Shown here piece by piece: positions 1-6,259 of a stretch of 7,923 bases of DNA; the stretch's first letter is position 1; every line of letters begins with the position of its first letter. The translations under genes were made by a program, and so were the position numbers. The DNA comes from JBBREP01 sp036501845 (lineage in GTDB: Bacteria > Actinomycetota > Acidimicrobiia > IMCC26256 > PALSA-610): NCBI GenBank assembly GCA_036501845.1, contig DASXZO010000038.1, positions 1-7,923 of the forward strand, in the 5' to 3' direction. The notes beneath the pieces are model-generated. The model saw only the letters and a program-made list of their open reading frames with translations. It ran no database searches and had not been told where the DNA came from.

Positions 1-1074
1 AGCGGGGTCGCAGGACGCCCGGAGGAATTGCGCGAACTACGCGGTGGGGAGCTGGCGGCGTTGCTGTTCACGAGCGGGTCGAGCGGCGCGCCCAAGGGCG
101 TGCTGCACACGAGCGACACGCTCGCCTACAAAGCCACCGGCATGGCCGCGGTGCACCGCCTCACACCCGACGACGTGGTACTCATGCCGGCACCACTCGC
201 CCACGTGAGTGGTCTGTTGAACGCGGTCACCCTCCCCGGCGCGGTGCCGTTCAAGACGGTGCTGATGCGCCGCTGGAACGCCGACGCCGCGCTCGACCTC
301 ATCGAGCGCGAGCGCGTGTCGTTCATGGTGGGGCCGCCCACCTTCTTCGTCGCGCTGATGCAGTCGCCGAACTTCAGCCCGGCACGCGTCGAATCGCTGC
401 GGCTCGTGTCGAGCGGCGGCGCGGGCGTGTCGGACGCGTTCGTGGCCGAAGCGAGCGAACGGCTGGGCACCGTGGTGAAGCGCACCTACGGATCCACCGA
501 AGCGCCGTCGGTGGCCACCGCGCTGCCCGGCGCGCCAGACGACGCGCCACGCGCCATCCCGCCGTGCGAACTGCGCATCGACGCCCCCGACACCGACGAG
601 CACGCGGGCGAACTGCTCATCCGCGGGCCCGAGGTGTGCGCGGGCTACCTCGACGCGCCCGACACCGAGCGCACCTTCACGCGCGACGGCTGGTATCGCA
701 CCGGCGACCTGGCCACGATCGACGCCGACGGACGGCTCGCGATCCGCGGCCGGCTCGACGACGTGATCATCCGCGGCGGCGAGAACATCTCGGCCACCGA
801 AGTGGCAGAGCTGGTGGAACGCCACCCCGCGGTGCGCCAGTGCGCCGTCGTCGGCATCGCCGACGACCTCATGGGCGAGCGGGCGTGCGCGTTCGTCGTG
901 GCCGACGACGGTTTTGATCTCGCCGAGTGCGCGCGCTGGTGCGCCGCCGAGGGGCTGGCGCGTTTCAAGACGCCCGAGCGGGTGATCGTGCTCGACGCGC
1001 TGCCCGTGCTCGCCAGCGGGAAACCCGACCGGGCCGCGCTGCGCGCCCGGGCGGCGCAGATCAGCTCTTCGTAG
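1..1074 (+). CDS. Acyl-CoA synthetase / AMP-dependent ligase, 5'-truncated by the window
   Basis: This is a class I adenylate-forming enzyme. It activates a carboxylic acid with ATP to an acyl-adenylate and then transfers it to CoA. The frame is open from base 1 without a convincing start, so the gene begins upstream; 357 codons are present against roughly 500-550 for the family. Visible motifs, in order, are the phosphate-binding loop TSGSSGAPKG (70-99), the adenine-site YGSTE (487-501), YRTGD with the ribose-binding Asp (694-708), the hinge and C-terminal-domain core GRLDDVIIRGGENIS (748-792), and the adenylation Lys in SGKPDRA (1021-1023). The catalytic core is therefore intact. The substrate cannot be read from the sequence; a fatty or alicyclic acid is plausible given the acyl-CoA dehydrogenases nearby. 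Its TAG lies inside the 3' end of the opposing anti-sigma gene. Confidence 0.93.
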   Translation, partial: SGVAGRPEELRELRGGELAALLFTSGSSGAPKGVLHTSDTLAYKATGMAAVHRLTPDDVVLMPAPLAHVSGLLNAVTLPGAVPFKTVLMRRWNADAALDLIERERVSFMVGPPTFFVALMQSPNFSPARVESLRLVSSGGAGVSDAFVAEASERLGTVVKRTYGSTEAPSVATALPGAPDDAPRAIPPCELRIDAPDTDEHAGELLIRGPEVCAGYLDAPDTERTFTRDGWYRTGDLATIDADGRLAIRGRLDDVIIRGGENISATEVAELVERHPAVRQCAVVGIADDLMGERACAFVVADDGFDLAECARWCAAEGLARFKTPERVIVLDALPVLASGKPDRAALRARAAQISSS

Positions 1075-1759
1075 CCGCCGACCACGAGGTGTCGAGCACC
1101 ACGTGGTTCTGCTGGTCGGTCACCCACACGCGCCGCACCGAGCTGTACGGGATCGCGCCGTGGCCACGGATCGAGAACGAACCGTCCTTGCCGTCGCGGA
1201 ACGTTGCCGCGGCGAGACGATGACCTGATGCGTCGGTGAGCCACAACCAATAGGGGTCGGTGCTGTCGGCGGCGTCGCGCAGCCGGCCACGGAACGACAC
1301 ATCGGTGCCGTCGCGGGCCTGGATGATCGTGGCCTTCGCGTTGGCGTCCTGGCCGCGCAGCAACACAGTGCGCTCGGCCGCAACGTGACCTGCAGGTCCG
1401 CTGTGCATCGACACGCCCACCACGGCGGCGAGCGCGGCGGCGAGGCCCACCACGGCCGCGGCAACCGTGCCGACCCGGCGACGTGAGCGGTGCGTCGTGT
1501 GCTCGAGCCGCGCGTCGCGCACGCGCTCGACCACATCGTCGCCGAGGGTGAGCGGAGCTCGCCGGTTCGGGCCGCCAAGATGCGCGACGTCGACGGTGTC
1601 GAGCAGCTCGACGGTCGACCGCAGCTCGGCCAGCTCCTCGCGGCACGCGGGGCAACCGTCGAGGTGGGCTTGCAGCGCGAGCTGCTCGTGTTCGTCGAGT
1701 CGACCCAGGGCGGCCGCGCCAAGCGCGCCGCGACGGTCTGCACAGGCTTCAGCGCTCAT
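1061..1759 (-). CDS. ZAS-type zinc anti-sigma factor, single-pass membrane protein
   Basis: This is the likely cognate inhibitor of the ECF sigma factor encoded just upstream. From ATG 1759 it has 232 residues. The N-terminal zinc anti-sigma domain carries C6-x25-H32-x3-C36-x2-C39, the spacing I recall for RsrA-like ZAS proteins. After a basic stretch (RSRRR, 91-95) comes one hydrophobic segment, about 96-117 (VGTVAAAVVGLAAALAAVVGV). An outer domain of about 110 residues follows, with beta-rich motifs such as YWLWLTDASGHRL; I do not recognise its fold with confidence. In this family the cytoplasmic domain occludes the sigma factor until a redox or envelope signal releases it. An ATG three bases upstream (1762) is equally possible. 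The start overlaps the sigma gene by 11 bp, implying translational coupling. A longer frame up to 1906 is sigma-gene shadow. The 3' end overlaps the ligase gene by 14 bp, tail to tail. Confidence 0.88.
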   Translation of the reverse strand: MSAEACADRRGALGAAALGRLDEHEQLALQAHLDGCPACREELAELRSTVELLDTVDVAHLGGPNRRAPLTLGDDVVERVRDARLEHTTHRSRRRVGTVAAAVVGLAAALAAVVGVSMHSGPAGHVAAERTVLLRGQDANAKATIIQARDGTDVSFRGRLRDAADSTDPYWLWLTDASGHRLAAATFRDGKDGSFSIRGHGAIPYSSVRRVWVTDQQNHVVLDTSWSAATKS

Positions 1760-2291
1760 CATTCCAACCAAGCTCTTCGAGCGCGAGCCGCAAGGCCTTG
1801 AGGCCATAGAACACGCGACTCTTGATCGTGCCCACCGGGACACCACACTCCGTGGCAACTTCGGCGTACGAGCGACCCTTCGTGTGCACCTCCACGAGCG
1901 CGGCACGGTGATCGGGCGTGATCTTGCCGAGTGCCTCCTCCACCTGCCAGGCCACGAGCACTGACTCGATCGATTCGGCGCTGGCGAGGTCGAGCCCTGG
2001 TTCGGCCTCGGCCTGGTCGGCGGAGGCGAGCCGGGGCCGCACCGCCCGGGCCCGGCTGAGGTCGATCACCACGTTGCGCAGGATCGCGAACAGCCAGGTG
2101 CGCAAGCTGCCGAGACGGTCGTCGAAACGGTCGGCCGCCTGCCAAGCCCGCAGAAACGCCTCTTGGACGGCTTCTTCGGCCAGCCCGGCGTCACCGAGGG
2201 CACGGCGCGCGAAGCGATACAGCTCGCCCCCGTGGGCGGCATAGACGTCGCGTACGTCCTGGTCAGTGGCCAGCGCTCCTCGGCGATCCAT
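1749..2291 (-). CDS. ECF-family RNA polymerase sigma factor
   Basis: A 180-residue group IV sigma factor with only regions 2 and 4. Region 2 spans about 17-82, with AEEAVQEAFLRAWQ and the -10-binding helix around RTWLFAILRNVVIDLSRAR. An acidic Ala/Glu linker (about 88-112) joins it to region 4 (about 118-172), whose helix-turn-helix is GRSYAEVATECGVPVGTIKSR. The end, VFYGLKALRLALEELG, recalls the mycobacterial SigL group, whose partner RslA is also a zinc anti-sigma, but that is by eye only. It would direct core polymerase to a small stress regulon and probably its own promoter. ATG 2291 is the only sensible start. It has no Shine-Dalgarno, but a -10-like TATTCT lies 9 nt upstream, so the mRNA may be leaderless or nearly so. 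The anti-sigma gene starts before this stop codon. Confidence 0.93.
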   Translation of the reverse strand: MDRRGALATDQDVRDVYAAHGGELYRFARRALGDAGLAEEAVQEAFLRAWQAADRFDDRLGSLRTWLFAILRNVVIDLSRARAVRPRLASADQAEAEPGLDLASAESIESVLVAWQVEEALGKITPDHRAALVEVHTKGRSYAEVATECGVPVGTIKSRVFYGLKALRLALEELGWNDER

Positions 2292-2300
2292 CTCAGGAAC

Positions 2301-2330
2301 AGAATACGGACGACCTGACCAGGAAGTTCA
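2301..2330 (-). promoter_or_regulatory. Candidate ECF-type promoter upstream of the sigma factor
   Basis: On the minus strand, TGAACT (2330-2325) is followed by 16 nt and then CGTATT (2308-2303). This resembles known ECF promoters, for example the SigW pattern TGAAAC-N16-CGTA and the GGAAC/CGT type. The CGTA begins 17 nt before the sigma ATG, so a transcript would have a leader of only a few bases. The overlapping TATTCT (2306-2301) could instead serve as a housekeeping -10. The spacer contains the small inverted repeat CCTG-GT-CAGG. If real, the site would give positive autoregulation. Confidence 0.4.
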
Positions 2331-2368
2331 CCGCCCGTCCAACACCGTTTCCCAAGGACCAGGGTGGT

Positions 2369-3490
2369 TCAGACGACGCTTTCGCCGCGTTCGACTCTTG
2401 GACGCAGCAGGGCCGTGAGGCGGGCGCGGTGGAAGGAGCCGTCGCCGAACTCGAGCTGGTCGAGCTGGGCTCGCTTCATGAAGAAGTGGAGATCGTGCTC
2501 CCAGGTGAAGCCGATGCCGCCGTGCACCTGCAGACCACTCGCCATGACCCGCTTGCTCGCGTCGCTGGCCCAGCACTTCGCGGTGCTCGCCGCCACCGAT
2601 GCCTCGTCGGCTGGATCGTGGCCGAGCGACCACGCGGCCCAGTAGGCGGTGGAGCGCATGCCCTCGACGTCCACGAGCATGTCGGCGCAGCGATGCTTCA
2701 CGGCCTGGAAGCTGCCGATCGGGCGGCCGAACTGCACTCGGTCCTTGGCGTAGTCGACCGCCATGTCGAGCACCGACTGCGCGCCACCGAGCATCTCGGC
2801 CGCGGTGAGCGCGGCGCCGTGATCGAGCAACGCGCGGGCGTGCGCAGCGTCACCGACACGTTGCGCGGGAGTGCCGTCGAAACGCAGCCAACCGAGCGGG
2901 CGGGTCACGTCCATCGCGCTCTCGCGCTGCGGACGACCCACCTCGTCGAGGCTCACCGCGAACAGCTCCGGTTCGGCCGCCGCGCCGTCGCCGCCGTCGA
3001 CGGTCGCGGCAACGAGCGCGACGTTCGCCACGGGTGCGTACGGCACCGGGTCGGTGCGCCCGTCGAGCATCCACGTATCACCGTCGCCGTTGCCGCCGCG
3101 CCGGGCCGTGATCGCGCCGGCACGGCGCGTCCATCCGACGCACCCGATCGAGTCGCCCGACAGCAACGCCTCGACCGCGCCGTTGAGACCCGCACGCTGG
3201 CATGCCCCGGCTACCAACACGGTCGGCAGATAGGGCGCGGGCGCGCAGTGTCCGCCGAGCGCTTCGAGCAGCACCGCGAGCTCGACCAGACCGAGCCCGA
3301 GCCCACCGTCGGCCTCTGGGATGGCGACGCCGAGCCACCCCTGTTCGACCATCGAGCCCCATAACGCCGTGTCGTAGGGCGCGTCGCTCTCGGTGTGCGC
3401 GCGCACCGCGGCGAGCGAGGCGCGATTGTCGAGCAAATCGGTCGCGGCGTCGCGCAATGCGACCTGATCTTCGGACAGCTCAAAGTCCAC
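2369..3490 (-). CDS. Acyl-CoA dehydrogenase family protein, possibly a non-catalytic FadE-type subunit
   Basis: A 373-residue flavoprotein-family member that would take part in alpha,beta-dehydrogenation of an acyl-CoA thioester. GTG 3490 is chosen because the family's N-terminal helix starts there (DFELSEDQVALRDAATDLL) and AGAGG lies about 6 nt upstream. The N-terminal helical domain is about 1-110, with GWLGVAIPEADGGLGLG at 51-67. The middle beta-domain is divergent: the usual TEPGAGSD flavin loop is absent. The C-terminal helical domain has YAKDRVQFGRPIGSFQAVKHRCADM (247-271) and LQVHGGIGFTWEHDLHFFMKRA (320-341). Aligned by eye with medium-chain dehydrogenase, the catalytic Glu falls on Phe348, within LEFGDGSFHR. 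This is common in actinobacterial FadE proteins that pair as heterotetramers, so the protein may be the flavin- or structure-supporting subunit. The frame stays open for 532 codons further upstream, antisense to gltA; I take that as shadow. Confidence 0.9.
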   Translation of the reverse strand: MDFELSEDQVALRDAATDLLDNRASLAAVRAHTESDAPYDTALWGSMVEQGWLGVAIPEADGGLGLGLVELAVLLEALGGHCAPAPYLPTVLVAGACQRAGLNGAVEALLSGDSIGCVGWTRRAGAITARRGGNGDGDTWMLDGRTDPVPYAPVANVALVAATVDGGDGAAAEPELFAVSLDEVGRPQRESAMDVTRPLGWLRFDGTPAQRVGDAAHARALLDHGAALTAAEMLGGAQSVLDMAVDYAKDRVQFGRPIGSFQAVKHRCADMLVDVEGMRSTAYWAAWSLGHDPADEASVAASTAKCWASDASKRVMASGLQVHGGIGFTWEHDLHFFMKRAQLDQLEFGDGSFHRARLTALLRPRVERGESVV

Positions 3491-3557
3491 TACTACCTCT
3501 TGTTCGCTGCGCTCACGGGCCGGTAGGCCGTCCCTCGCTCCGGTTGTCGCAGTCAGA

Positions 3558-3571
3558 GCGAATGCATTCGC
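3558..3571. promoter_or_regulatory. Perfect 14-bp palindrome, candidate operator
   Basis: GCGAATGCATTCGC is its own reverse complement. It lies 67 bp before the dehydrogenase GTG and 186 bp before the gltA ATG. A second, offset inverted pair, GAGCGA (3556-3561) with TCGCTC (3574-3579), overlaps it. Palindromes of this length upstream of fatty-acid genes are often sites for TetR- or GntR-family dimers. The regulator is unknown, and the sequence matches no operator consensus I recall. Confidence 0.4.
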
Positions 3572-3689
3572 GGTCGCTCGGCAGGTGCGGCGGGAGACTT
3601 TACGCAACCTGGGACACGCGCTCTCGGCCGGGGAAAGACCACTCGTGAAAGGCACGTGAACGCATGCACGAGCGCCCCGACCCGCGACC

Positions 3690-3705
3690 ACCGACTCGGT
3701 AGCCT
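3690..3705 (+). promoter_or_regulatory. Possible gltA -10 element (TAGCCT) abutting an 11-bp palindrome
   Basis: TAGCCT at 3700-3705 fits the actinobacterial TANNNT -10 pattern and would give a leader of about 45 nt that includes the gltA Shine-Dalgarno. Directly before it, and sharing one base, is ACCGA-C-TCGGT (3690-3700), an odd-centred palindrome that a regulator or repressor could use. No good -35 is visible 16-18 bp upstream, so the call is weak. Confidence 0.25.
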
Positions 3706-3727
3706 CCGGGTGACGACAAGACAGAGA

Positions 3728-3744
3728 CGCGCGGACGCCGCGCG
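3728..3744 (+). repeat. GC-only hairpin directly upstream of the gltA ribosome binding site
   Basis: CGCGCGG (3728-3734) and CCGCGCG (3738-3744) form a perfect 7-bp stem around the loop ACG. The stem ends one base before the Shine-Dalgarno AGAGGAG (3746-3752). In mRNA it should be stable and could modulate ribosome access or protect the 5' end. No competing structure that would make it a switch was found by eye. Confidence 0.4.
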
Positions 3745-3757
3745 AAGAGGAGCGCAG

Positions 3758-5053
3758 ATGAGCGACGGGGTAAATCTTTCGTATGCGGGCAAGCAATTGG
3801 AGTTCCCCGTCGTCGAGGGCAGCGAGCACGAGAAGGCTGTCGATATCAGCAAGCTGCGGGCGCAGACGGGCCTGATCACCCTCGACTACGGCTACATGAA
3901 CACCGGTTCCACCGAGTCGGCCATCACCTTCATCGACGGCGATCTCGGGATCCTCCGCTACCGCGGTTACGACATCGCCGAGCTGGCCGACCACGACGAG
4001 CCGTCCTTCCTCGAAACCGCCTACCTGCTGATCTACGGCAACCTGCCCACGATCGACGAGCGCGACGAATTCAGCCGCAAGATCCGTCACCACACGCTGC
4101 TGCACGAGGACGTCAAGCGGTTTTTCGACGGCTTCCCGCGCGACGCGCATCCGATGGCGATCCTGTCGTCGGTCACCAGCGCGCTGTCCACCTTCTACCA
4201 AGGCAGCAACGACCCGCATGATCCCGAGCAGGTGGAGCTCTCGATCATCCGCTTGATGGCAAAGCTGCCCACCGTCGCGGCGTACGCCTACAAGAAGTCG
4301 ATCGGCCAGCCGTTCCTCTACCCGAACAACCAGCTCGACCTCATCGAGAACTTCCTCACGATGATGTTCGCCGTCCCGTCGGAGCCCTACGAGGTATCGC
4401 CGGTCGTGGTGCACGCGCTGAAGCAGCTGCTGATCCTGCACGCCGACCACGAACAGAACTGTTCGGCATCCACGGTGCGGCTGGTCGGGTCGGGCGACGC
4501 GAACATCTACGCGTCGATCTCGTCCGGTATCAACGCCCTGTGGGGTCCGCTCCACGGTGGCGCCAACCAGCAGGTGATCGAGACGCTCATGGCGATCGAG
4601 GCCGACGGCGGCAACGTGAAGAAGGCCGTCGCTCGAGCCAAGGACCCGAACGATTCGTTCAAGCTCTGGGGCTTCGGCCACCGCGTCTACAAGAACTACG
4701 ACCCGCGCGCGCGCATCGTGAAGGAGAGCGCCGACCGCGTGTTGAAGGAGCTGAACGTCAACGACACGCTCCTCGACATCGCGTTCGAGCTCGAACAGAC
4801 CGCGCTCACCGACGAGTACTTCGTGGAGCGCAAGCTGTATCCGAACGTCGACTTCTACTCGGGAATCATCTACCGAGCAATGGGCTTCCCCACCAACATG
4901 TTCACCGTGTTGTTCGCGATCGGTCGGCTGCCCGGCTGGCTCGCGCATTGGAAAGAAATGCACGAGAACACCAAGACGAAGCTCGGTCGGCCGCGCCAGA
5001 TCTACACGGGCGAGACCCAACGGCACTACGTGCCGATCGACCAGCGCGGGTAG
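3758..5053 (+). CDS. gltA: Citrate synthase (GltA type)
   Basis: Condenses acetyl-CoA with oxaloacetate to citrate, the entry step of the TCA cycle, in the cytoplasm. The 431 residues are close to the 427 of the E. coli enzyme. The N-terminal beta-rich extension typical of the hexameric bacterial type is present (about 1-55), followed by the ITFIDGDLGILRYRGYDI signature (56-73). Catalytic residues are visible: H266 in GPLHGGAN, H308 in GFGHRVYKNYDPRA and D365 in YPNVDFYSG, matching E. coli H264, H305 and D362. HADHEQNCSAST (228-239) carries the conserved oxaloacetate-site His, and R317 is also in place. ATG 3758 has AGAGGAG 5 nt upstream. The open frame extends to 3656, but the extra 34 residues are basic, low-quality sequence. 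The gene diverges from an acyl-CoA dehydrogenase across a 267-bp regulatory region, sensible for an enzyme that consumes acetyl-CoA. Confidence 0.97.
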   Translation: MSDGVNLSYAGKQLEFPVVEGSEHEKAVDISKLRAQTGLITLDYGYMNTGSTESAITFIDGDLGILRYRGYDIAELADHDEPSFLETAYLLIYGNLPTIDERDEFSRKIRHHTLLHEDVKRFFDGFPRDAHPMAILSSVTSALSTFYQGSNDPHDPEQVELSIIRLMAKLPTVAAYAYKKSIGQPFLYPNNQLDLIENFLTMMFAVPSEPYEVSPVVVHALKQLLILHADHEQNCSASTVRLVGSGDANIYASISSGINALWGPLHGGANQQVIETLMAIEADGGNVKKAVARAKDPNDSFKLWGFGHRVYKNYDPRARIVKESADRVLKELNVNDTLLDIAFELEQTALTDEYFVERKLYPNVDFYSGIIYRAMGFPTNMFTVLFAIGRLPGWLAHWKEMHENTKTKLGRPRQIYTGETQRHYVPIDQRG

Positions 5054-5188
5054 TCGGCGTCGCGGTGGGGGAACCACAACAACCACAAGTGCAGATTCGC
5101 CGCGCGACGCTCACTGCGGTCGCTCCCGTCGTTGCCACGGTGGGGCCGCTCGCGAGCCCGCGTCGACGCTCCCCTCTGCCGCCTGAGA

Positions 5189-5731
5189 TCAACCGATCGA
5201 CGCCAGCCACCGCGCGGCGTCGCGCGGGTGGTGGAAGCGATGCACGTCGAGCCGTTCGTACTGTGGTTCGGCGAAGCGCGCCGTGTACTCGATTCGCTTG
5301 CGGCCATGTTGCGACCAGGCCCAGCGGATCGGGTGGTCGGCGCGTATCCACTCGCGCGGATCTTCTTTGTTGCCGTTCCAGAGCTCACGGCGCGTCACGC
5401 CGCGCGCCACGGAGCGCCTGATCACCCGCGCCATCACGAGTGGGCGCGGGTAGTCGAGCCACACCACGGTCGTCGCCCGTTCGAGCACGATCGGCCGCAC
5501 GACGCCGTAGTTGCCGTCGACCACCCACCGCTCGCCGGCGGTGCGGGCGCGCACGCGCTCCTGGAATTCGTCGTCGGCCAGCGGCGTCCAGTTCGCCTGG
5601 TGGAAGATCGAGTCGAGTTCGACGTACTCGGCGCCGATGCGCTCAGCGAGCCGTTTGCCGAACGTCGACTTCCCCGACCCCGACGTGCCAATCACGGAGA
5701 CGCGCAGTGACCCCGTACCGTCGCTCGTCAT
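5189..5731 (-). CDS. P-loop NTPase, adenylate kinase-like / 'topology modulation' (FlaR-like) family
   Basis: A 180-residue small nucleotide kinase-like protein. The Walker A is GTSGSGKST (15-23). Next come YVELDSIFHQANWTP (36-50), the substrate-side loop typical of this group, then WVVDGNYG (69-76) and a hydrophobic strand ending in Asp, VVWLDYP (89-95), as Walker B. An Arg-rich lid, RVIRRSVARGVTRRELWNGNKE, follows. Proteins of this group are usually annotated AAA-family ATPase, adenylate kinase or DNA topology modulation protein; the phosphoryl acceptor is unknown. ATG 5731 sits just before the GTSGSGK strand and overlaps the TGA of the DUF664 gene as ATGA, so the two form a coupled operon with this gene second. 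A longer frame to 5845 is DUF664-gene shadow. It converges on gltA across 135 bp. Confidence 0.85.
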   Translation of the reverse strand: MTSDGTGSLRVSVIGTSGSGKSTFGKRLAERIGAEYVELDSIFHQANWTPLADDEFQERVRARTAGERWVVDGNYGVVRPIVLERATTVVWLDYPRPLVMARVIRRSVARGVTRRELWNGNKEDPREWIRADHPIRWAWSQHGRKRIEYTARFAEPQYERLDVHRFHHPRDAARWLASIG

Positions 5732-6210
5732 TCGCCGGTGGTCCCGTCGAGGAGCTCGCGCGTGGCATCCGCGTGGCCGGCGTGGCGCGCCGTCTCGTTG
5801 ATCAAGTGCATCAGTACCCAACGGAGATCGTGTCCGTCGGCCCAACTCTGCACGGGCGACGGCTGGTCGAGTGACAGCGCCCGCACCGCGGCATCGGTGC
5901 GATCGCCGCGCTCGCGGTAGGCCGCGATCGCAGCCGCGAGGGTCAACTTGTCACCGGGCCGGAACTCTTCGGCGCGCCGATCGACGGCGGCTCCGTGAAA
6001 ACCGCCCTCGATCCAGCGCCATTCAACCCTGGTGAGGTGGTTGACGATCCCGACCAATGGGATGAGTCGTCCGTCGGGCGTCCAGCGCGCCTGCGTGTCG
6101 TCGATGCCTTCGACATTGCGGAGTACCGCGCCACGGAGGTAGCCGAGCCACTCGAGCAGCAGTTCTCGGTCGTCGGCGGCGCTCGGCGGCAAGTCGATGT
6201 CGTCGGGCAC
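5728..6210 (-). CDS. DUF664 / DinB-superfamily four-helix metal-binding protein
   Basis: A 160-residue protein whose pattern fits the DinB/YfiT-like fold, DUF664 branch, common in actinobacteria. Likely metal ligands are H58 in GIVNHLTRVEWRWIEG and histidines of the last helix in VLMHLINETARHAGHADATRELLDG (H135, H143, H146). Relatives include mycothiol- or bacillithiol-dependent transferases and isomerases acting on toxic electrophiles; the substrate here is unknown. GTG 6210 (MPDDIDLPPSAADD) is preferred. The ATG at 6261 would add a poor-quality Pro/Arg stretch and overlap the start of the divergent acetyltransferase gene. There is no Shine-Dalgarno, but TACCGT (6222-6217) lies 6 nt before the GTG, consistent with leaderless transcription. 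Its TGA overlaps the ATG of the P-loop gene (ATGA). Confidence 0.85.
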   Translation of the reverse strand: MPDDIDLPPSAADDRELLLEWLGYLRGAVLRNVEGIDDTQARWTPDGRLIPLVGIVNHLTRVEWRWIEGGFHGAAVDRRAEEFRPGDKLTLAAAIAAYRERGDRTDAAVRALSLDQPSPVQSWADGHDLRWVLMHLINETARHAGHADATRELLDGTTGE

Positions 6211-6216
6211 GCGTCC

Positions 6217-6253
6217 ACGGTATCGGGCTCGGTGTGGTGGCCGCGGGGACAAT
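6217..6253. promoter_or_regulatory. Possible back-to-back -10 elements for divergent leaderless genes
   Basis: On the minus strand TACCGT (6222-6217) ends 6 nt before the DUF664 GTG. On the plus strand GACAAT (6248-6253) ends 6 nt before the GNAT ATG. Each start codon thus lies about 7 nt past a -10-like hexamer, where transcription would begin. No recognisable -35 exists for either, and GACAAT departs from TANNNT at its first base. The two promoters would share the same 37 bp. Confidence 0.3.
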
Positions 6254-6259
6254 GGGGGC

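Noticed and set aside
37..825. Minus-strand open frame opposite the acyl-CoA ligase
   Set aside because: Arg/His/Gly-rich composition without motifs, opposite a gene with all expected ligase motifs.
645..1655. Minus-strand open frame of about 336 codons spanning the anti-sigma and ligase genes
   Set aside because: Arg/Ala-rich shadow in another frame of the anti-sigma gene; no domain visible.
2292..2368. Terminator or small gene between the first dehydrogenase and the sigma factor
   Set aside because: Only 77 bp; no convincing hairpin with T-run and no start with a ribosome site. Only the promoter candidate stands out.
3597..3602. Minus-strand TAAAGT as a -10 for the first dehydrogenase
   Set aside because: No -35-like sequence at 16-18 bp and a leader of about 100 nt would be needed; one hexamer alone is too weak to list as a feature.
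3491..5086. Long minus-strand open frame antisense to gltA, in frame with the first dehydrogenase (would give a 905-residue protein)
   Set aside because: The upstream 532 codons mirror gltA, show no domain I recognise and are rich in His, Arg and Val, as expected of an antisense frame in GC-rich DNA. The dehydrogenase has its own GTG with a good ribosome site at 3490.
5054..5188. Intrinsic terminator in the convergent gap after gltA
   Set aside because: No stem longer than about 5 bp outside one short palindrome, and no T-run on either strand.
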